Assembly: GCA_900542555.1 (NCBI GenBank)
Contig: UQNU01000041.1
Coordinates: 1-21,124, forward strand
Length of the DNA: 21,124 nt
DNA from: an uncultured Collinsella sp.
GTDB lineage: Bacteria > Actinomycetota > Coriobacteriia > Coriobacteriales > Coriobacteriaceae
Direction: 5' to 3'
Position numbers and translations under genes: made by a program
The notes under the pieces: generated by a model
The model's database searches: none
Told to the model about the DNA's origin: nothing
Seen by the model: the letters and a program-made list of their open reading frames with translations, nothing else
Shown here: positions 14,234-21,124 of the stretch, piece after piece
Layout: each line of letters opens with the position of its first letter
Numbering within the stretch: the first letter of the stretch is position 1

Positions 14234-16368
14234 GCGGCATCCCCCTCACCGTCACCGGTGTCAGCGATGTGCTGCAGCAGCGCCACGATGTCTTCGCCGT
14301 CGACGGGCTCCACCTCAATCTGCTTGGTGCTCAGGCGCTCGCGGATAATGGGCAAATCGCACGCCTTTGCCTGGCGCATAAGCAGGTAGAGCACGTCGCC
14401 GTCGACCAAGCCTGCCGCATCGCTCTCACGGATCGCCGATCCAATAGCGCCCACCAGCTCGCCGACAGGCTCCATGCCCGGCACGACGCGCAGGAGCAAA
14501 AAACTCCCCATCTTGCCGTCTGCCAGCGCCTGTTCGGCCGCGAGCTCTTGGCCAAAGGCCGCCTGCTTGAGCACGCAAGTGCCGTCAACGCAGCGCTTAT
14601 CCTGCGCCACGGCCTCATAGTCAAAGGCACGGCCCAGCGCGCTTTCGACCAGGCCGCACAAGATGCGGAACAGGTTTTGGTAATAGAGCGTCATTTGGTT
14701 CTCGGCCGCACGACGCACAAAGATCAACACGGCGGGCGCCCCGTCGCGCTCGATCGTATATCCAAACATGGGAAGCCCCGGCGTCAGTTCGCGATTCACC
14801 CACAGATTCGAACGACCCCCGCCGCCCAAAAGGGGCGCAAGCTGCTCAAGCGTGAGCGAGCGCGTGGCATCTTCGGCAATCACGGGACTCGCCGCCACCA
14901 GACGTGCAAACGCCCCGCCCGAAACGTGGTAGATCGTCACCGAATCGTTTTCGAGAATCTCACCTATGAGCTCGCAGCACTTGCGGTAGATGTCGCGTGG
15001 GTTGAGCACGTCGAGCTCTTGCGTCACGGCAAAGATCTTACCAAAGCTATCGTGGCGCCCCACGATCTGGCGCCTGTACGCGCGCTTGTCCTCGATCGCG
15101 TCGTGGTAGAGCTGCGTAAGGAACGTATTGCGGTTGCGCACGAGCTCGTTTTGATCGCGCTCCGCCCTAATGGCTTCGCTGTTGCGCAGCTGCACATAGC
15201 CGCATACGGCACCTACAACAAAGTACGCAATAAACGGTAGCCAGTTGGACGGCTCGTAGAACAGACCCTGGAAGGTATAGCCGTACTGAGTAAAGTAGCT
15301 GGCTGCCAAACCCACCGACGCCAGCAGCGCCGCAACCAGGCCAAAGTCCAAGCCATACAACGTGCCGATCAGCACCACGTAGAGCAGGCGATAATCGAGC
15401 ACGTTGAGCTGGGCCGATTGTGAGAACAGATGCTCCAGCACCTCGAACAGAACCCAAGCAACGCCCGTCTCCAAGCATTTGATGGGCAGCGAGCGCATTT
15501 GGATGCGGTCGATGGCGGCACGCAAGGGGTTGACCTTCTTTGCGCGGCCAACATCCCAACGCACTTGAATGGTCGAAAGATCGCGCAGCAGGTCGTACCG
15601 CTGAAACCAACCATAGCGCACGCGAACGACGTCGCTGGTGGGCATGACGTAGCCGGCAGAATCGCCATAGGCAACGGCAAGGCCGGGGAACAACGCCTTG
15701 AGGGCGTCGCCTACCTCACCCGCCGTGTGATGGAAGGTATCGGCAACGTCGAGCGTCTCAAAGGAGGCATCCCAGCTGTCGAAGATACGGCGTACCAGCA
15801 CCGCAAGCTCCTCGGCACACAGCAGGGGAAACGCCGCGTCCTGAGCGCCCTGCAGAGCGACCGATCCGGTTGAGCACGCGTCGAGCAGCGGCACCAAAAA
15901 CGGATCTTCCAGCGCGGCGGAGGCAGTGTACAGGAAGGGCACGCGCAGGATCTTGGTCTGAACGCCCTCGCGAGCAGCGTAGTAGCGGCACAGGTCGTTG
16001 GCTGCGCGCGCGATAATGCCCTTGCCCGTTCGCCCCGCGGCATCGGCGGCGCCCTCGGCACCTGCGGGACCTGCTATATACAACAGCTGGATCCGGCGAC
16101 CCATGCACGCGCGAAAGACCGAACGCAGCAGCTCGATATCGCCCACGCTATCGATATGCGGGGTAAGATAATTAGAAAAGTAGACCACGCAGTCGAACTC
16201 ATAGGCCTGATCCAGGTGTTGCAGAAGCTCTTTCCACGAGGCGTGGGGCGATGACTCGTCGCGGCGTGCTTCCGCGGAAGCGACGACCTTAACGTGGTCC
16301 CCGGGGAACGCCTTGGCACAGAAGTCATCGTCAACATATGCGGTGTTGCCAACAACCAGCACTTCCAT
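14230..16368 (-). CDS. pelD: PelD-like c-di-GMP receptor fused to an SDR/epimerase-like domain
   Basis: A 712-aa first gene of the operon. Residues 1-270 resemble an NAD-dependent epimerase of the extended SDR type (LLYIAGPAG, then YYAAREGVQTKILRVPFLY), but the glycine-rich nucleotide motif is degenerate (VVGNTAYVDDD) and no YxxxK is seen, so enzymatic activity is doubtful. Residues 300-395 form about four membrane helices, followed by a coiled linker, a GAF-like domain (about 450-580) and a degenerate GGDEF domain. In the latter, DGDVL (656-660) replaces GGDEF, while the inhibitory-site RxxD is kept as RESD (647-650) exactly five residues upstream, with further arginines at 676 and 678. That matches PelD, which is activated by binding c-di-GMP rather than making it. 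The ATG at 16368 has AAGGGGAGGAG upstream. PelD identity rests on the C-terminal half and gene order. Confidence 0.85.
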   Translation of the reverse strand: MEVLVVGNTAYVDDDFCAKAFPGDHVKVVASAEARRDESSPHASWKELLQHLDQAYEFDCVVYFSNYLTPHIDSVGDIELLRSVFRACMGRRIQLLYIAGPAGAEGAADAAGRTGKGIIARAANDLCRYYAAREGVQTKILRVPFLYTASAALEDPFLVPLLDACSTGSVALQGAQDAAFPLLCAEELAVLVRRIFDSWDASFETLDVADTFHHTAGEVGDALKALFPGLAVAYGDSAGYVMPTSDVVRVRYGWFQRYDLLRDLSTIQVRWDVGRAKKVNPLRAAIDRIQMRSLPIKCLETGVAWVLFEVLEHLFSQSAQLNVLDYRLLYVVLIGTLYGLDFGLVAALLASVGLAASYFTQYGYTFQGLFYEPSNWLPFIAYFVVGAVCGYVQLRNSEAIRAERDQNELVRNRNTFLTQLYHDAIEDKRAYRRQIVGRHDSFGKIFAVTQELDVLNPRDIYRKCCELIGEILENDSVTIYHVSGGAFARLVAASPVIAEDATRSLTLEQLAPLLGGGGRSNLWVNRELTPGLPMFGYTIERDGAPAVLIFVRRAAENQMTLYYQNLFRILCGLVESALGRAFDYEAVAQDKRCVDGTCVLKQAAFGQELAAEQALADGKMGSFLLLRVVPGMEPVGELVGAIGSAIRESDAAGLVDGDVLYLLMRQAKACDLPIIRERLSTKQIEVEPVDGEDIVALLQHIADTGDGEGDAA

Positions 16369-16402
16369 AGCGCGCTCCTCCCCTTAACTCCACATTTGTC
16401 AT

Positions 16403-16431
16403 AGTCAAACATGCGTATTTTACGCTGTCAA
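16403..16431 (-). promoter_or_regulatory. Candidate Pel operon promoter
   Basis: On the minus strand a perfect -35 TTGACA (16426-16431) is followed after 17 bp by TTGACT (16403-16408), preceded by TGT, so the -10 match is poor but of extended type. It ends 34 bp upstream of the PelD-like start. The -35 is convincing; the -10 is not. Confidence 0.4.
16413..16425. promoter_or_regulatory. Small palindrome inside the Pel promoter spacer
   Basis: GCGTA and TACGC flank a 3-nt centre (minus strand GCGTAAAATACGC), directly abutting the -35 and filling most of the -35/-10 spacer. A palindrome in this place could be a repressor site for the exopolysaccharide operon, but nothing shows which protein would bind. 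Confidence 0.35.
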
Positions 16432-16713
16432 CGCGAGCTGGGGCGCCTTTAAGGCTGTTTTAAGAACTTTTTTAGTGGATGTGGGGACATCGAGGGTGCT
16501 AAATGCGCGCCCAATCGGAGGTGCGGTGAAAAACCGAGATCTGTCAAACAGGCCCCTGTTTTGGGCATCCGCGACCTGCAGTTTTATTGGCAAAAATCAG
16601 TGTGCGCTCGGCGAGTTTCGATTTTTCCCCGCACTTCTCCTATGCACCGGACTCGCAATAGCGCAGTACAATCCGTAAATCGCCCTAATCGGAAAGCTAA
16701 TCCACAGACTCGG

Positions 16714-17382
16714 CTATCCAACCAGGTACGGCCCGATTACATCGAAAATTTCTCCCACCTTAGTTGCAGGGTTTTGCGCAGATGACTTAATGTTACCCAG
16801 TTCCCTATGGTAGGCGATGAGGCGCCCAGCACGCTGCAATGCTTCGCCTCGCCTATCATCCACTGCCCCAAACATCCCGTCCAGGTTCTTGCGGTACTCG
16901 ATGCCCAAGTTCTTCGACATCTCATGCGCGAGAGCATGCTGGCAGTCGGACGCGGACATATGCGCGGTCGTGTAGCGAAAGTGCAAAAGCGGCCACAGTT
17001 CAAAGCAGGGATTCGACCACAACGCGTGGAAGGTCCTCGAGCCATCGGAAAGCTTAGTGCATTTACGCTCTATCGCGTCAAAGTCGGATGCAGGGAAGTC
17101 ATCCTTGTCATACACGAGCCACACATGGTCGAACGTCTCGGGCGCATAGCGACAGTGTTCGACGGCGAAGTCAAGCAGGTCAAGCGTGTGTTTGCCGGTT
17201 CCCTTAACGACAATGGCAACCTTACGCTCGTTAGCCGCGCCCAACGCCGCACGCATACCCTCAAAGTAGCGAGGCTCGGTCTCCTTGCCCTCGCTCACTA
17301 CAAGATGACGCGTCATCTGAACCATGCGCGAGCGACCCTCACGCTTGCCGCTGCGCCAGCCCTTCGACTTCTTCGCCACCAT
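16714..17382 (-). CDS. rloB: RloB-family TOPRIM-like protein, partner of the ATPase (AbiL/RloAB-like defence)
   Basis: A 222-aa protein of the RloB family. It shows the TOPRIM-like acidic layout: Glu31 in VVSEGKETEPRYF (28-40), the Asp cluster VYDKDDF (90-96), then SNPCFELWPLL (123-133). A Lys/Arg-rich N-terminus (first 25 residues) may touch nucleic acid. RloB proteins are paired with an AAA/SMC-like ATPase in restriction-linked loci and in abortive infection systems, where the TOPRIM partner is the likely nuclease effector. The ATG at 17382 is 1 nt after the ATPase stop and has GAGGAG 9 nt upstream. An upstream start at 17424 would overlap the ATPase and lacks similarity. Family call is good; anti-phage role is inference from relatives. 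Confidence 0.85.
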   Translation of the reverse strand: MVAKKSKGWRSGKREGRSRMVQMTRHLVVSEGKETEPRYFEGMRAALGAANERKVAIVVKGTGKHTLDLLDFAVEHCRYAPETFDHVWLVYDKDDFPASDFDAIERKCTKLSDGSRTFHALWSNPCFELWPLLHFRYTTAHMSASDCQHALAHEMSKNLGIEYRKNLDGMFGAVDDRRGEALQRAGRLIAYHRELGNIKSSAQNPATKVGEIFDVIGPYLVG

Positions 17383-17383
17383 G

Positions 17384-18601
17384 CTAATCCCACTCCTCGA
17401 TGCGGGTGAGATACGGGTCGGCACCGTAGCGGCCGGACAGGTATTGCCTGTCGAAAGCCGCGTTCTTGCTTACCAGATTGCCGTTTGCCTCGTGGATGTC
17501 GGCGAGAGACCACAGTTGGCTCGCCTCCCCCTCGCCGCGCGCAGCGAACCATATCTCGTCACGGCGGAACACATCGTTTCGCATGGTTGACACGTCCTGG
17601 GACGAGAAGATGAGCTGCGCGCCACTCTTGTTGACCTCAGGATCCTTAAACAGCAGAATCACATAGCGAAGAAGCTTCGGGTGCAGTTTGGCGTCGAGCT
17701 CGTCTACCACAACGGTGCCACCACGCTCAAGCGCTGTCATCAGATACGCAGCCAACCCCATGAGCTTCTGGGTGCCGGCAGATTCCTCGGATAAACGCAA
17801 CTCGTACGCCTTGCCGCTCGCCTCGTGCCTCACGAAGACGCGCTGGCCGCGCCATTCCGGCGCCCTCTCCACTCTGAAGCCATCGATACGCACATCAACG
17901 GCGCGCAGAAAACGCGTGACCTCGGGCGAATCATCCTCGTTAAGCAACTGTTCGAGCATCCGCTCCAGATAGGAACTGTTATAGTTCAGAAACACTGCGT
18001 TGAGAAACCAGCTGGCCGCCTCCTTGACCACCGGCACATCAAAGTTGATGCAAAGGAACGATAGGTACGGCAGACTCGGGTTGAACCTCGCAGCCGTCAC
18101 AAGCTTACGCAGTGTGGGGCCGAGTTCAACCTTTGTATCCTCGCGCTCGAACAGCATCGCCGTACGCGACGCTCCCAATTTACGCCGCCACAGCCCTTCG
18201 GACACGATCTCATCGGCGTGTACGGACAAGGCATAGCGGTACTCGTGGTCGCCAGCGCGGTAGTAGAGCTCGAACTCAGTGGGCTCGGCAGCAGACACGT
18301 CATCGAACCCGAACGCAGAACAACGGGGTATCGATGGACGATCACCCTCTGGTGCATCAGCGCTGGCGGACAGTAATCTGACCGGTCTGGCCACCGCCGA
18401 ACGAACGTAGTCGAGAGCCTCAAGCAGGTTAGACTTGCCGCCGGCGTTGGGTCCGTACACCGCGGCCACCGGGAGAAAGCCCTGCCCATCAGGGCACGCT
18501 ATGAGAGAGCGCTCGAACTCCTTCATCGGCGTCGCCTGCATAGAAAGCTCCGCCTCGTCGCGATAGGACCGATAGTTCTTAAAGGTGAACTGGCAAAGCA
18601 T
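17384..18601 (-). CDS. rloA: RloA-like AAA/ABC-type ATPase (AbiL/RloAB-like defence)
   Basis: A 405-aa cytosolic ATPase of the AAA_15/AAA_21 type. It opens with the typical FTFKNYRSY strand and has Walker A GPNAGGKSN (50-58) and an ABC-like signature EESAGTQK (272-279). Walker B VVVDELD (297-303) leads into AKLHP, and the late SSQD segment stands where relatives carry the sensor His/Asp. A long insert between Walker A and the signature is usual for OLD- and RloA-type proteins. I chose the ATG at 18601 because LCQFTFKNYRSY is the family N-terminus; ATGs at 18613 and 18622 are possible. It forms a two-gene operon with rloB under a good promoter at 18656-18683. The likely role is sensing infection and activating RloB; this is from the family, not from the sequence. 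Confidence 0.87.
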   Translation of the reverse strand: MLCQFTFKNYRSYRDEAELSMQATPMKEFERSLIACPDGQGFLPVAAVYGPNAGGKSNLLEALDYVRSAVARPVRLLSASADAPEGDRPSIPRCSAFGFDDVSAAEPTEFELYYRAGDHEYRYALSVHADEIVSEGLWRRKLGASRTAMLFEREDTKVELGPTLRKLVTAARFNPSLPYLSFLCINFDVPVVKEAASWFLNAVFLNYNSSYLERMLEQLLNEDDSPEVTRFLRAVDVRIDGFRVERAPEWRGQRVFVRHEASGKAYELRLSEESAGTQKLMGLAAYLMTALERGGTVVVDELDAKLHPKLLRYVILLFKDPEVNKSGAQLIFSSQDVSTMRNDVFRRDEIWFAARGEGEASQLWSLADIHEANGNLVSKNAAFDRQYLSGRYGADPYLTRIEEWD

Positions 18602-18655
18602 GGTGCTCAACATTCCTTTCATTGTTTTGAAAAGATATATCAGAGTTTTTCTTTG

Positions 18656-18683
18656 ATTATAGACTTTATGTAGGCTAAATCAA
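18656..18683 (-). promoter_or_regulatory. Sigma-70 type promoter of the RloAB operon
   Basis: On the minus strand TTGATT (18678-18683), a 16-bp spacer and a perfect TATAAT (18656-18661). Transcription would start near 18649, giving a leader of about 48 nt to the chosen ATG at 18601. It is the best promoter in the window and gives the defence pair its own transcription. Confidence 0.75.
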
Positions 18684-18789
18684 GTGCTTGCTACACCAAT
18701 GACAGCAGGCGCAAGGTGCAAACCGCCCATACTCGACCGTTCCCTTGCCGGAATGGCGTTTAGCTAGCACGTCACGCATTACATGCATG

Positions 18790-18828
18790 AAAAAAGGGCG
18801 ACACTCTCTAACAGAAAGCGTCACCCTT
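18790..18828 (-). terminator. Rho-independent terminator after the MBL gene
   Basis: A 16-bp stem (18794-18828) with a 3-nt loop is followed by six T on the minus strand (18790-18795). Three positions are G-U pairs on the minus-strand RNA but mismatches on the plus-strand RNA, which shows that it works for minus-strand transcription. It separates the MBL/membrane-protein unit from rloAB. Confidence 0.9.
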
Positions 18829-18848
18829 AAAGCTCCCAAAGAGCTTTT
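18829..18848. repeat. Short hairpin adjoining the terminator
   Basis: AAAGCTC and GAGCTTT form a 7-bp stem with a 5-nt loop, directly next to the main terminator. No T-run of note follows it on either strand, so it is probably an accessory hairpin of the same transcript end. Confidence 0.55.
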
Positions 18849-18897
18849 GTATATCAGGACGACATTCTACGTTATCTCAAGGAGACTGAAGGTCGTA

Positions 18898-18934
18898 TCA
18901 TGGCCTGTAAGGTAAACGCACAGACAGGCCATGA
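18898..18934. repeat. Perfect 11-bp inverted repeat after the MBL stop codon
   Basis: TCATGGCCTGT and ACAGGCCATGA flank a 15-nt loop, 21 nt beyond the MBL stop. No T-run follows on the minus strand. It could be a 3'-UTR hairpin protecting the transcript, a protein-binding palindrome, or the trace of an inserted element. Confidence 0.7.
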
Positions 18935-18955
18935 TTGAACGAGGCAACAGCAGGA

Positions 18956-19855
18956 CTAGCGATCACCGCAATCAAAAGAGCCCAAATAATACAGCGAACC
19001 CTTCACAACCGAAGCATTAGGGTCTCGGTCTAAGAAATTGACGTTGTAAGAAGGAGAACCAACGTAAACGTGAGTCTTACCGGCTTCGCAACAGAACAAA
19101 ATATCGCCAGCGCTGTTCTGTGTCAGAGTGTTGTAATTCGAGTAATACTCAAGCTCGTCTGACGGAGCTTTTCCCACAACGATCAACCGAGGATCCAGCT
19201 TATCCAGCCATGTCTTAGGAACGCGACCGGACTTCCGACCATGATGCGGCGCAAAAAGAATATCCACAGGCGAAAGCTCAATGTCGTCTTCAATCGCCAC
19301 CATGTAGTCATTCTCCATGTCACCAAGCCAAAGCGCACGGACCCCTTCCTCAAGAGAGTAGACAATCGCAGGACTAATATTATTGGGTTTATCAGAGCTT
19401 TCGGCATCCCGCAAAGCATCCTGGAAGGTCTCATTATTCACATCGGGCCAGAGGACGCTAATCCCAGCAGAGCCGCGCTCACCATCAGAAACGTTCATCC
19501 ATTTACGATTACACCCCTTGTATATTTTGTAAGCGCACGACGACCCCTTCAGATCTTTATACTTTTTGAAACTCTCAGTCTCCGTGGACTTAGAGACATT
19601 ATTGTCAACGCAATAGAAATTCCTGATAAGCCCGAGCTCATCAAGATACTCAATACCCTGGATATGATCTTGGTCCGGATGCGTACTGATAAAACGAACG
19701 ACGTCCTTTTTCCCTGCAAGGTTTTTGACCTCATCAAGGATTTCCGACTTACGCTCATCGGTAATATTACAGTCAATCATGCTGAAGTTATCAGTATTGT
19801 GATTGATATAAAACATGTCGCCGTTATCAACGGACAGAGACTTAATCTCGCTCAT
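18956..19855 (-). CDS. Metallo-beta-lactamase-fold protein (ComEC-like), candidate defence effector
   Basis: A 299-aa MBL-fold protein with no signal peptide. It has the metal motif HPDQDH (59-64), in the HxDxDH form typical of ComEC/Rec2-like enzymes, the LGD motif at 177-179 and HHG at 204-206. A C-terminal GKAPSDELEYY segment sits where relatives bind substrate. HxDxDH MBL proteins include nucleases and phosphodiesterases, so hydrolysis of nucleic acid or a nucleotide is plausible; no substrate can be read here. I chose the ATG at 19855 with GAGGAG about 10 nt upstream over a TTG at 19873. It overlaps the membrane-protein gene by 14 nt. GC is visibly lower than in the Pel operon, suggesting a different origin. 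The defence role is inferred from the RloAB neighbour. Confidence 0.83.
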   Translation of the reverse strand: MSEIKSLSVDNGDMFYINHNTDNFSMIDCNITDERKSEILDEVKNLAGKKDVVRFISTHPDQDHIQGIEYLDELGLIRNFYCVDNNVSKSTETESFKKYKDLKGSSCAYKIYKGCNRKWMNVSDGERGSAGISVLWPDVNNETFQDALRDAESSDKPNNISPAIVYSLEEGVRALWLGDMENDYMVAIEDDIELSPVDILFAPHHGRKSGRVPKTWLDKLDPRLIVVGKAPSDELEYYSNYNTLTQNSAGDILFCCEAGKTHVYVGSPSYNVNFLDRDPNASVVKGSLYYLGSFDCGDR

Positions 19856-20363
19856 GGTTATCACACTCCTCAAGATTGAAGTTGATTCGTTTTTCTACAT
19901 ACCATTCCTGCTTGACCCAAGCGATAACAAACAGAACGGTAAAAACGAATAGGGTCACAAAAGCCGCTTCAAATCGAAAAGATTCCGGCAGCAACGATGC
20001 GAGCAGAACAATGACGAGCAAAACACCCGCCCCAGCCATGCTGCGATACATGTTTGAAATCATTAGGAGCTGTTCGACCTTAGGATCGTTTTTCTGAGCA
20101 TACGCAAAGGCAGAATAGTCCCGTTTTCTGGTAGGCTTCAGGTTTTGAACCAACGGCTCAATGCAGAGAGAGCCAATCCGTGAAGCAATAAGCCCGAGAA
20201 CATAACTCATCACAGATAACGCCATCCAGTTAGAACAATCGATAAAACTGCCCAACGGTGTCTGACTGGCGAAATATGTTACGAGTGCGCCCGGTATGAG
20301 CACATTGAACAGATCGTAAGCAGAAATCTTCCCAAGCAACTCATTAAGAAAGTTATTGACCAA
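19842..20363 (-). CDS. Small four-helix membrane protein paired with the MBL protein
   Basis: A 173-aa protein of unknown family. A short cytosolic lead (NELLGKISAYDLFNVLIPG) enters the first helix. Helices are near residues 20-40, 47-69, 107-124 and 129-148, with a charged loop (about 75-100) between the pairs and a charged tail (EWYVEKRINFNLEECDNHERD). The start is uncertain: a GTG at 20372 has its GGAGGA only 0-1 nt away, so I prefer the TTG at 20363, which gives 9 nt spacing. The 14-nt overlap with the MBL gene shows co-translation. A membrane protein next to a soluble enzyme in a defence island could be a sensor, an anchor or a membrane-disrupting effector. I cannot name a function. Confidence 0.75.
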   Translation of the reverse strand: MVNNFLNELLGKISAYDLFNVLIPGALVTYFASQTPLGSFIDCSNWMALSVMSYVLGLIASRIGSLCIEPLVQNLKPTRKRDYSAFAYAQKNDPKVEQLLMISNMYRSMAGAGVLLVIVLLASLLPESFRFEAAFVTLFVFTVLFVIAWVKQEWYVEKRINFNLEECDNHERD

Positions 20364-20368
20364 TAATC

Positions 20369-20683
20369 TCACTCCTCCAATCCAGAAGCCATCCTCCGCA
20401 ATTTTTGCGCACTATCCAGCCCTGCCACGCAAGTGAAAGGTTGCTGAAGAAAAGCAATTTGTAAATGAGTTAAGCAAACAGGAGCGCATACTTCTGTTGA
20501 CCAATAAGCGCACACGCCCCTAAAGAAATTTAATGAACCATCAATATGGCCTCGATTTTGACAGCTATTCCTTCCGACTCCTTCCGAACAATTAGGTTGT
20601 AATGGGGAAACGACGCTTCTCGTTGTTTCAATTGTAGCCCTTCGCCAGTTCCATATCCTGTATTCTTTTTTGATGATGAGCAC
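20369..20683 (-). CDS. Doubtful 104-codon reading frame upstream of the membrane protein
   Basis: The frame opens with GTG at 20683 without a visible ribosome site and ends in TGA that overlaps the GTG at 20372 as GTGA. The product would be Cys-rich (eight Cys), with no membrane segment and no motif I recognise. The overlap resembles a coupled operon junction, but the lack of a ribosome site and the unprotein-like composition make chance more likely. Confidence 0.15.
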   Translation of the reverse strand: MLIIKKEYRIWNWRRATIETTRSVVSPLQPNCSEGVGRNSCQNRGHIDGSLNFFRGVCAYWSTEVCAPVCLTHLQIAFLQQPFTCVAGLDSAQKLRRMASGLEE

Positions 20684-20751
20684 AAGATGTTGTGTTTTAA
20701 CAGGTAAACGCAGCTAAAATAATGCGGAACTTATTCACGTGAAATTACGAG

Positions 20752-20886
20752 TCAGCTCATCCCCTTGTAGACAGCACCCTTGACCTGCATGAAAACATAA
20801 TTAGACTCAATTGCTTTCGCCCGGTACAAAGTCATCCACATCGAATACCTGTTCGAAATTAACAAAAGATTTTGCTTGACCAACAT
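20752..20886 (-). CDS. Possible small ORF or gene remnant, 44 codons
   Basis: An ATG at 20886 opens a frame ending in TGA at 20752; the same frame is open a further 14 codons upstream to a stop. The tail (ESNYVFMQVKGAVYKGMS) looks more protein-like than its surroundings. There is no clear ribosome site, and the overlapping frame ending at 20807 looks equally protein-like, so at most one is real. It could be the end of a gene broken by frameshifts. Confidence 0.2.
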   Translation of the reverse strand: MLVKQNLLLISNRYSMWMTLYRAKAIESNYVFMQVKGAVYKGMS

Positions 20887-21090
20887 GTTGAGACGCCCGC
20901 TTATTGCCCGGTCGTAAGCCGCAATAAACTAGACGGCAGCCTAGCGGACTTTTCCTGGAAGGTCTCGGTGGCGAGTCTCGAAGAAGCGCGAGACGGCCTC
21001 ATGCTGGAGTTGTCGCATCGAGCATAGACAACCCGACGCGATCCACAACGTCACCGGGCAATCAACCATCCCATTACAGTCTGAAATAGG

Positions 21091-21110
21091 CCATCGATAA
21101 ATTTCGATGG
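21091..21110. repeat. Inverted repeat at the right edge
   Basis: CCATCGA and TCGATGG flank a 6-nt AT-rich loop. There is no adjoining T-run and no gene nearby in the window, so its role cannot be judged. Confidence 0.5.
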
Positions 21111-21124
21111 CGAGCATTCGGCGC

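Larger units (their letters stand above)
16369..16713. other. Intergenic region upstream of the Pel operon
   Basis: No gene is supported in these 345 bp. The left end holds the pel ribosome site, the candidate promoter and a small palindrome. In the middle, AAACAG and CTGTTT (16546-16561) form a short hairpin with a 4-nt loop that might weakly terminate the RloB transcript. I saw no c-di-GMP riboswitch, no clear T-run terminator and no tRNA. Confidence 0.6.
18602..18955. other. Intergenic region between the MBL gene and the RloAB operon
   Basis: These 354 bp hold no supportable gene. From right to left they contain an 11-bp inverted repeat just after the MBL stop, two back-to-back hairpins of which the second is a strong terminator, a stretch of about 100 bp with no recognised feature (18690-18789), and the rloAB promoter and leader. 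Confidence 0.75.
20684..21124. other. Right-edge region with no convincing gene
   Basis: All six frames are short here. Two overlapping minus-strand frames end at 20752 and 20807 with protein-like C-terminal stretches, but both are closed upstream by stops within about 60 codons. The pattern suggests decayed coding DNA or a regulatory/RNA region. No rRNA, tRNA or CRISPR repeats are seen. Confidence 0.5.

Noticed and set aside
16369..16713. c-di-GMP riboswitch before the Pel operon
   Set aside because: I looked because PelD binds c-di-GMP, but saw none of the conserved riboswitch core sequence. An Infernal scan would settle it.
18702..20712. The 11-mer AGGTAAACGCA occurring near 18910 and 20702 as a direct repeat flanking the MBL unit
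   Set aside because: A shared 11-mer within 2 kb is expected by chance about as often as not, and the flanks do not match.

Overview
Overall: every gene I can support lies on the minus strand, so the window reads from right to left. Moderately high GC, tightly overlapping genes with strong GGAGG-type ribosome sites, and the mix of a phosphotransferase sucrose locus with a Gram-positive style Pel exopolysaccharide operon suggest an anaerobic gut actinobacterium of the Coriobacteriia, perhaps Collinsella. This assignment is inference from style and gene content; no rRNA or other marker gene is present.

Left part (1-5059): the N-terminal 240 codons of a Cys/Met-metabolism type PLP enzyme run off the left edge. 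Next comes a sucrose locus: scrB (GH32 sucrose-6-phosphate hydrolase), an EIIBC sucrose-type PTS permease split by one in-frame TAG, and a LacI-type regulator. Two identical 15-bp operators sit upstream of the permease and a third related site sits at the start of the regulator gene. A strong terminator follows scrB, only 22 nt before the PLP gene start.

Centre (5064-16431): a roughly 200-bp palindrome-rich spacer is followed by an eight-gene, 11-kb operon whose genes overlap or lie within 3 nt. In transcription order it encodes a PelD-like c-di-GMP receptor fused to an N-terminal SDR/epimerase-like domain, a PelE-like TPR membrane protein, a PelA-like deacetylase, PelF glycosyltransferase, PelG transporter, a CotH-kinase lipoprotein, a VTC-type polyphosphate polymerase domain protein and a DUF4956 membrane protein. 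The first five would make, deacetylate and export a Pel-like polysaccharide under c-di-GMP control. The last three suggest a phosphate-linked or surface-protein step coupled to it.

Right part (16714-20372): a likely anti-phage island. A two-gene RloA/RloB (AbiL-like) ATPase plus TOPRIM-like module has its own good sigma-70 promoter. Upstream of it, separated by a strong terminator, is a lower-GC two-gene unit: a four-helix membrane protein and a ComEC-like metallo-beta-lactamase-fold enzyme. The last 750 bp contain no gene I can support, only short doubtful reading frames and small inverted repeats.
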